This document shows positions 34,263 through 46,320 of a stretch of 64,000 nt of DNA, piece after piece. The stretch is from NCBI GenBank assembly GCA_013146195.2, contig CM028382.1:121099023-121163022 (forward strand), given 5' to 3'. Each line of letters begins with the position of its first letter. The first letter of the stretch is position 1. The notes under the pieces were generated by a model that did no database searches, was not told the origin of the DNA, and was given only the letters and a program-made list of their open reading frames with translations. Position numbers and translations under genes: made by a program. The stretch is from Codonopsis lanceolata. Lineage: Eukaryota > Streptophyta > Magnoliopsida > Asterales > Campanulaceae.

Positions 34263-35455
34263 TTTATTGGTTTATTTGCTCATATTCATCCTTATTTTTC
34301 TACAATGCCAACTGTCAAAGAGCAAAAATGGAATCCGATAATGATGTTGTCACTTCTGAGCAGATCCATGTTGATCTTTAAAATTCCACAAATCCACAAA
34401 TTAAAACTTGGTTTGTTAATTGTTAAGGATCCTATTTAATCGATCCTTAACAATTATTATTTGTTGTTCAAAGAGTTCAAACAAGAAAGGAAAGAATGAC
34501 AACAAAAAAAAGTCAAGTGAGCAGTAGAAAATGACCGTCGTCATATAACTAGTATGTTACTCACTTCGTTCCTAAAAATGTATTTATCTTTCCCTTTTAC
34601 GCACTTTCAAAAAAAGAAATTTCCTTTTTTGAAATTTCTTTATTATCTTACAATTAATTTGATTTTTAATTTAATAGATAGGATTCACTCTCACACGATA
34701 ATATTACATTATTAGTATTTATAATATTCTCTCGTCCAAAAATTATTGTCTTGTTTGACCCGATACAAAGATTAAGAAAAAATAATTGACTTGATTATTA
34801 ATATTGATATAAGACAAAAATTTAGGTAGGACAATATTACATATATTTTTTATAAGACGGATCATTTTTACCCGACCCACCGTGTGTTGGTGGGATAAGT
34901 TGTGAGAAAGTGTAGCTCCATTTTATAAATTAAGATCTGTAATACCGTCTTAGTGGAGACTTATTCTTGATATAATGTGTAATTTTCTTTAAATCTCATT
35001 TTTAAGTGACTCATAATTAAAGTAGAAGGAAAAAGTAAAGGTAAAGATAAAAATGTTGTCTTAAAAAGGAAAGTAAAAACAATAATTATTTTGAAATGAA
35101 CGAAAAAGAAAAATAGGACACTAATTTTTGGAGTATAAAAGATCTCTAAAATCCAAAAATCTCATAAATTCAACTACTTAAAAGGTATTCTATTTAATTG
35201 TATCGATTAATTGAACCGATATTCGGAATTAATCCTATGTGGGCAACTATGTAAATGTCAATTTTGTTTTTTTATTGAGAGGAGAACTCATTAATTAGTT
35301 TCTTGGACAGAAATAAAATAAAAAATGTTTCCAAAATGACTCTCTAATAAGGCTATATATAGGCCTTCTATGTCCTATTTTCTCTTGCTCAAACCTAGCT
35401 AATTCTCGTTTAGCCTATGTTCCTTTACCATCCCCCCCCCCTCCCCCAAGAAAGG

Positions 35456-35751
35456 ATGTCTGATCTTGATGATGAAGATGATGATTTTGAGGTACTTCCA
35501 TTTCAATTTAACATAATTGAAGAGTAAAGTTGTTTTAAATTTATACCTTTTGTTTTTGACAATTTTCTCGTCCTCCCAAATGTTGTTGCAGTTTTCAGTT
35601 AAATAATACCAATTTTATTTGTTTTGGGATAAATCAACTGACCCTTTACTATAATTTTATCTTTATATTTCCCTTTCCATGCAGCTTCATATTAGTGTGA
35701 TTGGACGATGGAAGTTACGTGGTCGTTATTCATTGCATTTCAGTCAAAGAA
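35456..35751 (+). CDS. Putative exons 1 and 2 of an unrecognised host gene, copy 2
   Basis: Exon 1 (35456-35491) encodes MSDLDDEDDDFE and ends at a GTAC donor. Exon 2 (35685-35751) follows a good acceptor (CTTTCCATGCAG) and ends at a canonical GTAAGT donor; in phase 0 it reads LHISVIGRWKLRGRYSLHFS. Both are paralogous to 17705-18056, and conservation of ATG, donor and acceptor between the copies is the main evidence. No family recognised. The likely continuation is the interrupted coding region from 36603. Confidence 0.45.
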
Positions 35752-35817
35752 GTAAGTTTATTTTGCATAAAAGAAAAAAAGAATTCTCATGTCTTTTGGT
35801 ACACTATAAAAAAAATT

Positions 35818-35957
35818 GAGTAATGCTATCTTTACAACTATCCTTACCACCCATATAACTATACCTTTTCCAAAAAAACAACTTAGGTGAGTCATTATTT
35901 AACAAAATCATAGTTGTAAGTATAGTGGTAAGGATAGTTTTCAGAATAGCATTACTC
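35818..35957. mobile_element. MITE, 140 bp
   Basis: Terminal inverted repeats GAGTAATGCTAT...ACTATCCTTACCAC at the left and GTGGTAAGGATAGT...ATAGCATTACTC at the right; no coding capacity. The paralogous site in copy 1 (about 18130-18165) lacks it, so it inserted after the duplication. The superfamily is not clear because flanking A/T-rich sequence hides the target duplication. Confidence 0.8.
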
Positions 35958-36993
35958 TAAAAAATCAAATGTGATAAAGCATCTAAGAGTGAAAACAAAT
36001 GCTCCCTCAGTTTCCATAAGATTTTTGTATTTGATTCGGCACATAGACTATAAACAAATAATGGACTGTATTACAAATATTAGGAAGATAGTGTGTATTT
36101 TTCAAATATGCCTATATGAGTAAGCCCATAAACTAAATGCAAAAACATAGAAAGACCATCTTATGAGTATTATTTAAAAGCATATCCCCCTAACTCGACC
36201 TACCGTGTGTTGGTAGACTGAGCTGTCAGAAAATGAGGCTCCGTTTTGCCATTAAGATCAAGGGTAAAATATTACTTTTTCAAATAAAGGAATTTCCATT
36301 GAGGAAAAATTAGAAAGTAGACATGTTTTTTCAAATGATTGGAAAGATGTTTTTTTTTTTGTTAAGAAACAGGGTAATGTAATCTTTTCCTTTATTTTTC
36401 CGTTTCTTATCCTCTAAACCTGTGATCCAAACAAAGACATTTATTTGTAAGGACATGTTCATGAACCTAGCTTTTGTTGCTAATTTTTCTAGATGAATAT
36501 ATATATATTTATTTATTTATTTATTTATCATAATCACTAAACAATGACATTTATTTGTTAGGACATATTCATGAGCCAAGCTTGATTCGAGTTTTTAGAG
36601 AGATGAAGCTCAGAAGATCTGAGAGATTAAGAAACCAACCAATACCAAAAAAACCAACCAATACCCCGTGTTTCCTTTCCAATCCCCATTGAGATATCTT
36701 CTGAATGTGATATAGAGGACTGTTTTGAAGAAAACAACTCTGAACACTTTGGTCAATCTAGCCCCATCAATCTGTCCTCTTAGTCATCCCATGAAGAATC
36801 AGGCTTTAAGGATAATTATGAGCTAGTCTTTATAAGACTTTTGAACACACTGGAAGACTTGAATCAAAGGAAGCTGTTCGAAGAAGAAACAGAGATATGT
36901 AAACAACTGAGAGATATACTAGCTGAAAGTAGAAACTCAGCTAAAGAAATCTTTGATTCCTTGGTATGTATGAGCTTGGAGGAAATGAAGAAG

Positions 36994-37198
36994 TGTAACG
37001 ACCCGAGCCCGAAAGCTCGGTCCGCTACCTGTAGCCCACACACTGGCCCACTGAGCACGCAGCACCTTGGGTCATCAGGCCCACCACAAGCCGACCCAAA
37101 AGTCCATGGATGATGTTGGTGCCCAGTAGTAGTACATGGCTATCTTATAAATCAAACACAAGTCTCACATCTACCCGATGTGGGATTGGGGTATTACA
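36994..37198. repeat. Solo LTR / TRIM-like element, 205 bp
   Basis: TGTAACGACCCGAGCCCGAA at the left and GGGATTGGGGTATTACA at the right, with TG...CA ends, flanked by a perfect 5-bp duplication AGAAG (36989-36993 and 37199-37203). The size and the CATCTACCCGATGTGGGATT segment are like TRIM LTRs. It interrupts the host coding segment. Confidence 0.9.
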
Positions 37199-37588
37199 AG
37201 AAGAATATTCCAAATAAAGAAGCAAGTATGACAAGACAAACAGAAGATATTGATCTCAACAAACCCCTTGAAGGTTGTGCACCCTGAAGTATTCCTCATC
37301 TGCGATACCCTCCCTGCTACAAATGAAGAGGAGAATGCACAATCTGAGGGGGAACAAACACAGAGAAGAAATCTTTCCATGATTGAAGAAATTTCAGCTC
37401 ATTAGCAGCATGTTCAAAATTGGAGAAGAAAAACTGATCTGTGAGATACTTAAAAGCAGAAAAGAAGCAGCTGTCAAAATTGGAGAATGTTCTGGAATCA
37501 ATAAAGAAGATGAAGAGAAACTCCAAGCTATATTTATAGACTTGGGCGCCTTAGTTGAAGCAAACTTGGATGTTTTAGTATAGAGGAA

Positions 37589-37813
37589 TGTTAAGATTTA
37601 GGAAATATTCTTGTAATATGCAGCCTTAGTTAACTTCCCTGTTTAGCATAAATCATATCCCACAATTGGTGGATCACACATTCTTAGCCTTAGATATAGG
37701 ATTAATTGTCTCTTGTATATGAGTATATATGTTGTACTATGTTCATTGAAAATATACAGAAAAGTTATTCACCAAATTCTCTCTTTTTCTCAACACAAGT
37801 TCCATTCTTCACA
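37589..37813 (+). repeat. 5' LTR of the copia element, 225 bp
   Basis: TGTTAAGATTTAGG...CCATTCTTCACA. Identical to the 3' LTR from about 37645 to its end; differences are confined to ATGCA/ATATG near 37618-37622 and one C in a C-run near 37636. Confidence 0.95.
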
Positions 37814-37826
37814 TGGTATCAGAGCC
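37814..37826 (+). other. Primer-binding site, tRNA-Met
   Basis: TGGTATCAGAGCC directly abuts the LTR end ACA, a perfect match to the plant copia primer site complementary to initiator tRNA-Met. Confidence 0.95.
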
Positions 37827-37878
37827 TCACCTTGGTGACTGATTACTTTACTTTTCTTTTCTAAATCCCACAAACACT

Positions 37879-38997
37879 ATGACAAATACAAGCCAAATAA
37901 CACATAAGAAATCTAATGCCATGGATGCCTCAAACCCATACTTTGTCCATCATTCAGATCAGCCCGGACATATGCTCGTTCCAACAAAATTGAATGGAGT
38001 CAATAATCCATCATGGATTAAAGCCATGATTCACGCACTCACAGCCAAAAACAAAATTGGATTTATCAATGGATCAATCCAATCACTAGATGAAAAGGAA
38101 CAACCAGCAGAATTTGCCCTCTGGAATCAGTGCAACAACATGATATTATCATGGCTCACTCATTCAGTCGAACCCGATCTTGCGAAAGGGGTAGTTCATG
38201 CCAAAACTGCTCAACAAGTCTGGGAGGACTTTCGAGATCAATTTTCACAAAAAAATGCACCAGCAATCTATCAAATTCAGAAATCATTGGCATCTCTTTC
38301 ACAAGGAACAATGATAGTCTCATCTTATTACACAAAAATCAAGGACCTCTGGAATGAGTTAGAGGCGTACCGGTCGATTCCCACATGCAATCAGATGAAG
38401 GCACACCACGATCAAGCAGAAGAAGATAGACTGATGCAATTCCTTATGGGCCTCAACGACAACTACAGCAATGTTCGCACCAATATTCTCATGATGACAA
38501 CATTGCCAAATGTCCGTCAGGCCTACTCACTAGTCATTCAAGATGAAACGCAACGACAAGTGACATCGGAGTCTGTCGAAAATTTTTCAATTGCTGCTGC
38601 GATACATGGTCGACCAAACAACTCATCAAGTATCCCCAAAGATAAGTACTGTGATCATTGCAGTAGAATAGGGCATACAATTGAGAAATGTCGAACTTTA
38701 AAATTTTATTGCAAGTATTGTGATAAGAAAGGTCATACTGAGGACAGATGCAAACACAAAAATGGAACATGGACTCAAACCAATCGACCGAATCAAGCCC
38801 AACAGCAGCGTAGTGCTCGGGGGAATGGGCGTAACACTTTTCATACTGCCAATGTAATTGATTCTTTGCAATCTAGACATGAAGGATCCCTGGAAGACAA
38901 AAATGCACACGCTCAGATGTTGCAGAACAATCACCAGGACTCCAACTCAAAATCATTACATGGTTTTTCCACAGAACAGATCCAGCAACTTGCCTAG
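37879..38997 (+). pseudogene. Copia gag region
   Basis: A 372-codon frame with the copia Gag core (residues about 35-230: NPSWIKAMIHALTAKNKIGF, QVWEDFRDQF, LMQFLMGLNDNYSNVRTNIL). Two zinc knuckles follow: CDHCSRIGHTIEKC and CKYCDKKGHTEDRC. In an active element the frame would run on into protease; here TAG at 38995-38997 stops it, and the same frame resumes at 39001. A C-to-T change in a CAG codon is the simplest explanation. Gag forms the particle and packages element RNA. Confidence 0.9.
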
Positions 38998-39000
38998 GCT

Positions 39001-40370
39001 ATGTCATCTATGATGAATCAATATAATGCTTCCGGTAATAGCAATGCCTATGCAAACGCTACAGGTCTGTTCAATTTTGCCAATGCTTCAGTCAATTCTA
39101 TATTCACAAATCCTTGGATTCTAGATAGCGGAGCTACAGATCATATCATTTCTGATTCCACACTTCTCACTCAAACAAAACCCTCATTAATACCTACTGT
39201 CAATTTACCCACTGGCTCTTCAGCACCAATTACTTCAACAGGCACAGTGCTTTTTAATTCTGACATATCCTTAGACAATGTTTTATGTGTCCCCTCATTC
39301 CATTTAAATCTAATATCTGTAAGCAAACTCACTAGTGCCTTGAATTGTTGTGTAATCTTATTTCCAACCTTTTGTATCTTACAGGACTTGGCTACGGGGA
39401 AGATGATTGGCTTGGGTAAACAGCACAGAGGTCTCTATTACATGTCCCCATTGCAAAGAACATCAGCTTCTCACCAAGACTCTCATACCCCAAATCTATG
39501 GCACATGCGTCTTGGGCATCCATCGCCATCTCGCCTCAAATTGGTTTCGTCACTACTACCCTCGAATAATATCCCTTATGATAATAATTGTAATGTTTGA
39601 CCTATGGCTAAGCAAACACGACTTCCTTTTCCTTCAAGTTCAATATCTACTCATGCTCCTTTTGATTTGTTGCATTGTGATATTTGGGGTCCACATAAAG
39701 TCCCTACACACTCAAGGGCACGTTTTTTTCTTAGTATTGTTGACGATTTTATACGATGCACATGGACATTTCTCATGCAAAACAAATCTGAAACACAGAA
39801 CATTCTCAAGTCCTTCATTGATTTTGGCTATATACAATTCCGTGCTTAGGTTAAAGCTGTTCGAGTCGACAATGGATCAGAATTCCTAACCATGAGAAAT
39901 TTCTTTCGATACCATGGAATTGAATACCAACGCACTTGTGTTTACACCCCACAACAAAATGGAGTTGTGGAGCGCAAACATCGCCATATTCTTGCTGTTG
40001 CACGTGCACTACTTTTTCAATCTCAGTTGCCACTTATTTTTTGGGGTGAATGCATTTCAACTGATGTTTACTTAATTAATCGAATGCCATCACCATTGTT
40101 GTAAAATAAATCTCCATTTGAGTTATTATATAATCGTCCACCAACATTTGATCACTTAAAAGTCTTTGGTTGTTTATGTTATGCAACTGTCGTCCACCCC
40201 ACAAAAAAATTTGACCCTCGTGCCAAGCGTAGCATATTTGTTGGTTACCCTACTGGGCACAAAGGATACAAACATTATGACATGGAAACTAAGCAATTCT
40301 TTGTAAGTCGTGATGTCAAGTTTTTTGAGACCATTTTTCCCATGTCCAAACTACATCTAACCCGGATGTT
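39001..40370 (+). pseudogene. Copia protease and integrase region, with stops
   Basis: The protease motif LDSGATDHI lies around 39121-39147 (catalytic Asp codon 39124). The gag-pre-integrase zinc region starts at LWHMRLGH (about 39498). The integrase core contains HCDIWGP, VDDF, DNGSEF and PQQNGVVERKHRH. The frame is broken by TGA at 39598 (where the family has Cys), TAG at 39847 and TAA at 40102. All three lie in one frame, so the region reads as a single protein with nonsense codons. It then shifts near 40360. Confidence 0.88.
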
Positions 40371-42259
40371 GTGCTACCTAATCTTTCTTTTGACATCCCA
40401 AATCACGTACCTCTCTCACCAGTCCAATCTTCTAAAAATCAAGAAAATGAGCCCTCTCTACCTCCGCCTGAACCAACAACACATACCCATGTTATACCTG
40501 ACCCAGCCGAGTCCACTCCCTCCATTCCCCCCATACGACAGTCTACCCGTTCTAAGCAACCTCCGGCATGGCATAAAGACTACGTGCTGCCATCTCAAGC
40601 CAATCATTCTGCTTCAATGTCAAGTCCTCCATCAGGTACTCGGTATCCTCTCTCTCACTTTCTTTCATATTCTCACATTTCTCCAATCCATCACACTTTT
40701 CTAGCTAACATTACAGGACATACAAAGCCTAAAACCTATGCCCAAGATATTGGTGATCCACATTGGCAAGAAGCCATGAATACAGAATTGATGGCATTGC
40801 AGCAAAATAACACTTGGAATCTTGTCCCTCTTCCTCCGGGTCACAAACCAATCGGATGTAAATGGGTTTACAAGATCAAGTACAAGTCTGATGGGACTAT
40901 TGAACGGTACAAAGCTCGCCTCGTTGCTAAAGGGTATAATCAAGTAGAGGGCATTGATTATCGTGAAACATTCTCTCCAACAGCGAGACTGACCACACTC
41001 CGCTGCCTTCTCAGTGTTGCTGTTGCTCGTAATTGGTTCACACACCAATTAGATGTTCAGAATGCCTTTCTTCATGGCAACTTGCACGAAATTGTATACA
41101 TGGAACCCCCACCAGGCCTTCAACGACAGGGGAAAAATATTATGTGTCGTCTCAACAAATCATTGTATGGGCTTAAGCAGGCCTCAAGAAACTGGTTCTC
41201 TACCTTCTTAGACACTATTCAGAAGGCCGACTATCAACAGTCAAAAGTAGATTATCCCTCTTCACAAGAGCTCGAGGTACTTCATTAACTGCAGTCCTCA
41301 TTTATGTTGACGACATTCTTCTCACAGGCAATGACATTCAAGAAATTAAGAGACTCAAAGAATTTCTTCTCAAGCATTTTCGCATTAAGGATCTCGGAGA
41401 CTTGAAATATTTTTTGGGAATTGAATTTTCTCGATCAAAAAAAGGTATCTTCATGTCACAAAGAAAGTATGCCTTAGACATTCTGCAAGATTCTGGACTT
41501 ACAGGGGCACGTCCGGAGAAATTCCCAATGGAGCAAAATTTGAAACTTATTCCCATAGATGGTGAATTACTAAATGATCCAACTAAGTATAGAAGATTGG
41601 TTGGAAGACTAATCTATCTCACGGTCACAAGACCGGATATAGTCTACTCAGTTCGAGTATTGAGCCAATTCATGCAAGAACCTCGAAAACCTCACTGGGA
41701 TGCAGCTTTACGAATCCTCACATACATAAAAGGAACTCCTGGACAAGGTTTGTTACTATCTTCAAACAACAGCCTAACATTAAGAGCCTTTTGCGATTCC
41801 GATTGGGCTGGTTGTCGCGCCACAAGAAGATCAGTTAGAGGATATTGCATCTTCCTTGGAAATTCACTTATTTCATGGAAATCGAAGAAGCAGGCTAATG
41901 TTTCTCGATCTTCGGCAGAAGCCGAGTATCGAGCTATGGCAAATACATGCTTGGAAATAACTTGGTTGCGCTACATTTTACAAGACTTAAAGGTTCTACA
42001 AATAGCTCCGACACCACTAAACTGCGACAATCAAGCAACTTTGCATATTGCAGCTAATCCCGTTTACCACGAGCGTACAAAGCATATTGAAATAGATTGC
42101 CACATAGTTAGAGAAAAGTTGCAAGCAGGTTTGATCAGTCCTTCCTACATTCCTACTCGCTTCCAGCTAGCAGATGTCTTCACAAAAGCATTAGGGAAGG
42201 ATCAATTTATAACGTTACGTGGCAAGTTGGGACTTCACGATATTCACTCTCCAACTTGA
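40371..42259 (+). pseudogene. Copia reverse transcriptase and RNase H region, frameshifted
   Basis: From 40371: a proline-rich linker, then the RVT_2 start (DIGDPHWQEAMNTELMALQQ), KWVYKIKYKSDG, ARLVAKGYNQ and LDVQNAFLHGNL with the first catalytic Asp. A 1-base loss near 41258 ends this frame at 41288. The next frame has YVDD (codons 41303-41314), GDLKYFLGIEF and RNase H with DSDWAG, SSAEAEYRA and DNQATLHIA. It ends at 42259, just before the PPT. The enzyme copies element RNA to cDNA; two frames prevent a complete product. Confidence 0.9.
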
Positions 42260-42266
42260 GGGGGAG
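42254..42266 (+). other. Polypurine tract of the copia element
   Basis: ACTTGAGGGGGAG directly precedes the 3' LTR TGTTAAG. Confidence 0.95.
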
Positions 42267-42492
42267 TGTTAAGATTTAGGAAATATTCTTGTAATATATG
42301 GCCTTAGTTAACTTCCCCTGTTTAGCATAAATCATATCCCACAATTGGTGGATCACACATTCTTAGCCTTAGATATAGGATTAATTGTCTCTTGTATATG
42401 AGTATATATGTTGTACTATGTTCATTGAAAATATACAGAAAAGTTATTCACCAAATTCTCTCTTTTTCTCAACACAAGTTCCATTCTTCACA
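42267..42492 (+). repeat. 3' LTR of the copia element, 226 bp
   Basis: TGTTAAGATTTAGG...CCATTCTTCACA, followed by the target duplication AGGAA. Confidence 0.95.
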
Positions 42493-42915
42493 AGGAACTC
42501 CAAGCTACTATTCCAGTTGCACAAAATAAAATTAAAGAATTGGCTGATGGGATTCAATCTCATTAAAGGGAATGTAATGGATTACTGAGGCCAAGTGGTG
42601 AGAAAAATTAAGGGAAGTATGAACTATCAACACCCCCCACCCAATAAAAGAATGGCCTTACATATTGTGTTAAACTAAATAATTCTAGCTGTCCCGAGCT
42701 AGAAAAATTGGTTATACGCAGGATAGATGAAGGGGATAATTTACGTAGTTTAGTTGTTATAGATGGAATTAGTAGTTCATCGATGAATGAAGTCTATGAT
42801 ACCAAGAAGCTCCTGGTATTGAGTTCTTGCAACTTCAAGATGGCGAGAGATCATTTGGGCATTTTAGTTGAAGCAAACTTGGATGTTTCTTTACGGAATT
42901 ATGGTTGTTTGTTTC

Positions 42916-45527
42916 TATAATACCCCAAATTTTCTATATTAAAAAAATTTTTTTATTAATTTTATCAAATATGAATAATTAATTTTTGTGGGCTTAACTT
43001 TCCAATTTGGAATTTGTGTATTATGGTGTGGGCTTGACCATCAAATTGAGTGGGCTTGATACCACTTAATTGGTATGTTAGGATGTGGGCTTGACCCATC
43101 AAAATTGAGCCCCCTTTTCTTAAAAAAAATAGTTAATATAATAATAATAATAATAATAACATAATAGTTTAATGAAGGAATGAGAGGAGGAAACAGAACG
43201 TCTTCTACCTTGGAAATCACCGCAGCCGGCGAAGTTCGTTGAACGAAGAAGATGAAACGCCGGCGTGAGAGTATAAAAAGGGTCGATTATTTTGAATACC
43301 TTGTTTTGCAAAAATTAGAAAGAAAAAGAAGTGAACGAGTGCACGACAGTGAGAGACGGCGGAAGAGAGACGACAGTGAGGGACTTAGAGGGAGGAGCGA
43401 ACGGCAGAGTGCTCGGTCTCCCGTCGTCGATCAATCTAAGGTATTCTTTTCGTCCCTCTTCCAATTATAGTACTAGCAAATTCCATTTTCGAGTTTAGAA
43501 GACAGTAGGCACAGTTGAGTTCTGTCGAACTTGTGTTCGTCGGAGAAAATCGGTATTGTTCGATGAAGACGGAATACGAATCCTTATGGGTGAATATATG
43601 AAACCGAGAAAGAAGATCGAACGATAGATAAAAATCTAACTTCAACATCGGTTTAATAATAATTTTGAGCTCAAAATCGGTAACTGGGTGCCTTGGATAC
43701 AAACTGTGAAATATTTTTTTTAACCCGAAATGCATGATTTAGCCTCCAAGTGAATTTCTACAATGATTTTATCTTTAAAAACCAAAGTTAGACTTTTGTT
43801 GGTTAGTAGATTAGTAGATTAGTAGTTAATGTTAGTATTGGTTAAGTCTTTCATGGCGGAAAATTCATCACCAAAACAGTAGAGCTGTTTTGGTGAAGGT
43901 GATGATGAGTAGTTTCAACCAACCCCCCTGAACTTTGGATTATGCAAGTTACTGAATTATGTAAATTGCAGATTAGTCCCTAGAATTTTAAACTCTTAAA
44001 TTTTTATCCTTAGTGAGTTAAGAAGGCTGGAAATTGTATTTAGTTATATTTTGACAAACCTGTATATTGTAAATGAATATAAAAAAATAAATGAATATTT
44101 TGATAAAAATATTAAATACTCCAAAGTGTAGTTATATTTTGACAAACCTGTATATTGTAAATAAATATAGAAAATAAATGAATATTTTCTAAAATTTTCA
44201 AAGTAACAAAGGTTGTTAAGTAGACTTTATATAATTATTAAGTACTCCTAATTTCATATTCACCCCATACTTTAGAGACTGTTTTAATAGTTTATAATTT
44301 CATATTTTACCCAAGTAACAAAAGTTGAATTAGACCCTATATAATTTTAATTAATTATAAATTTAAGAATTGTTATTTATGTATTATTTTAAAAGCTATT
44401 AGAAGGTCTCAAAAATTAGGATTCTTTTTATTTTGTATTGTTATGATGTAGATTTGGCTAAGCGCGGGTAGCGGTGTTTTGTACTCGAGCTAATTTTCGT
44501 TGCATCGCTAAGGTAAGGGATTATAGATCATTTAGGTTATTTTGAATTCTAAATTCCAAAATTTTAGGCTTCCGCTATTTCCTTGGCATTACCTTTCTTT
44601 GAAAACGTGTGCCGACCTTGGGTTGGTTTTTGAATTTGAAATCCCGTCGTACCCGTTCTTTCGTTATTCTAAATTGTGATATTACTTTATGAATCTTATA
44701 ATTGTTTGAACTCGATGTGTGACATTTATTCGGTCACCACTGGTATTTGATTTTTTTGGAATTGTAATTATTATATTTTTGAAAAACTCCGTTATGATCA
44801 CTAAGATAATTTGAATGACCATTTGTCCTGTTAAGGCGACATTACACCATAGGAACTATGGTGGGGTAATCCGGATATACCATTTTGATTTTGACCCTTT
44901 TGGGGTACTTTGATATTTGGGGTTCCTTGGAGCCACTTTTGTTTGGTCTAAAATGACCGCTTATGTGATCATAACATCTTCCTAATTATTTGATATTGAT
45001 TCTGATTGTTTCTTGTGAAATTGTTAATTATTCTTCGATCAATATGTATTTAATCTTGTGGATATCTAGAAAATAATTCCTTTGACATATCCATAAATTC
45101 TTTATTTGATTACAATATTTTGTTTGACTTTTCTTCCCGGTCAACTCCTCCTTAGAAACTGGAGGAATTGTATATGAACTTACTGGGCTTTTGTTCGCTC
45201 ACCCTTTTTCCTAATCATTTTCTTTCAAGACATAAGTAAAGAACGGGAACATGAAAAATTCGGTTCGGTTCGTTCCAATTGAAGAATTTAGAACTTCATT
45301 ATCTTATGAATTATTATTATAATCGTTAATCGGATATTTTTGGGAGATTTATTTTAGACCTATGTTTTATTGTAAGTTAATTTTATTAAGGGATTTGTGT
45401 TAGAATATTTGATGTTTAAGTGGAAGGTACATTTTTACGTTTGGGTTGTAGTATGATTTTTGAGGTTTTTGGTGACGTGGCTATTATGTGGGCCCTATAG
45501 TTGGGCCCAAATTTTGGGGCTGTTACA
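42916..45527. repeat. Solo LTR, about 2.6 kb, Ty3-type
   Basis: Left end TATAATACCCCAAATTTTC (TG eroded to TA) and right end AAATTTTGGGGCTGTTACA form near-inverted ends. A perfect 5-bp duplication GTTTC flanks it (42911-42915 and 45528-45532). A TATA box (GTATAAAAAG, 43271-43280) and the GTTCGCTCACCC strip (45194-45205) are like Tekay-type LTRs. No internal coding region remains, so two LTRs recombined here. Confidence 0.85.
43271..43280 (+). promoter_or_regulatory. TATA box in the 2.6 kb solo LTR
   Basis: GTATAAAAAG lies about 355 bp into the LTR, followed by a purine-rich leader-like sequence. A plus-strand promoter is plausible. Confidence 0.45.
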
Positions 45528-45532
45528 GTTTC

Positions 45533-46300
45533 AGAAGCTAACATTTTCATATTCTACCTTGTGTAAATATGTTCTTTGTATACATTAATCAGAATTGAAG
45601 ATATTTTTCCAGTAGCATTGTCTCGTGTGAGCTACAACAATTCATTATCTTTTATGATAGTCGTTTCTTTGCTTCTTCAAAGACAACACATGAAAGAAGC
45701 AACATTTAGTTTCTTAGGTGTGGCTTTACTAGTACTACAAAAGTATTGCCACTATGGTCTGTGTATCTTCTTTAATTAATAAATAAATTGCTCTTGGTTA
45801 TTCAAAGAAATTAGTTTTTAACCTCGAGTATTTTACAATGACCCGTGAAGTTAAAGCCATTGCTGGTACTCAGAATTCACCTTTATTAATACCATATAAA
45901 CTATTAACAAGTTTATAATTAAGAACTATTCCCACTATAGTTTTTGCCTGAACTTTTGTTATGCTCAAATCCGTACCTTTTATGTACGCATGACTACGAA
46001 AGTTATGACCCTCAATTAAAATTGTGAGCTTACACATTAGAACATATAATGTATAATTGATGGTATGGTTACTTCCAATACGTAATATTAGATTATGAGG
46101 TCTTTGTACCCGTACTTATGACATAGAGTCACGTGTCAGTATGAAAATAGATCAATGTATGCTTATTTTAATTAGGAATTAGGTGTTTATATTCTAGTCG
46201 TTATAATTTGTGTGATTGTGAGTGAAAAAGGAGAAAGTTAATCCAAACAGTTAAATTTTAAAAAATGATTAAATCAGAGCCTATAGTTATATATATATAT
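45533..46300 (+). repeat. Distal part of segmental duplication copy 2
   Basis: Resumes homology with 19060-19560 after the nested elements: AAATCCGTACCTTTTATGTA at 45968 versus 19440, with a shared CGAARGTTA string and AGTATTGCCAC/AGTATTCCCAC nearby. No gene. Confidence 0.55.
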
Positions 46301-46320
46301 ATATATATATATGGAAAATA

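Larger units (their letters stand above)
34550..36560 (+). repeat. Segmental duplication, copy 2
   Basis: Collinear with 17100-18690 (see copy 1). It includes the same exon pair, the intron end CTTTCCATGCAG and the flanking GATGCTCCCTC strip. Differences include a MITE (35818-35957) present only here. The duplicated context resumes after the nested transposons at 45533-46100. Confidence 0.8.
37589..42492 (+). mobile_element. Complete Ty1/copia retrotransposon, 4904 bp, with 5-bp target duplication
   Basis: LTR, PBS, gag, protease, integrase, RT, RNase H, PPT and LTR are all present in copia order. The flanking duplication AGGAA (37584-37588 and 42493-42497) is perfect. The two LTRs differ at three clustered bases and one indel, so the insertion is young. 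Nonsense codons at 38995, 39598, 39847 and 40102 and frameshifts near 40360 and 41258 make it coding-dead. I did not assign a copia lineage. Confidence 0.95.
36603..42915 (+). pseudogene. Unrecognised host gene broken by three LTR insertions
   Basis: Coding-like segments lie between transposons. 36603-36660 reads MKLRRSERLRNQPIP; 36694-36993 (shifted, with a stop at 36781) reads ISSECDIEDCFEENNSEHFG and then NTLEDLNQRKLFEEETEICK. 37204-37588 continues with EDEEKLQAIFIDLGALVEAN, and 42498-42915 has VIRRIDEGDNLRSLVVIDGI and GILVEANLDVSL. The protein would be acidic and coiled-coil rich. The LVEANLDV segment occurs twice (37552-37576 and 42865-42889), which suggests an internal repeat. Stops and shifts between segments imply decay. 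No family recognised. Confidence 0.4.

Noticed and set aside
43252..43470. Basic ORF MKRRRESIKRVDYFEYLVL
   Set aside because: Lies within the 2.6 kb solo LTR after its TATA box; purine-rich leader, no homology.
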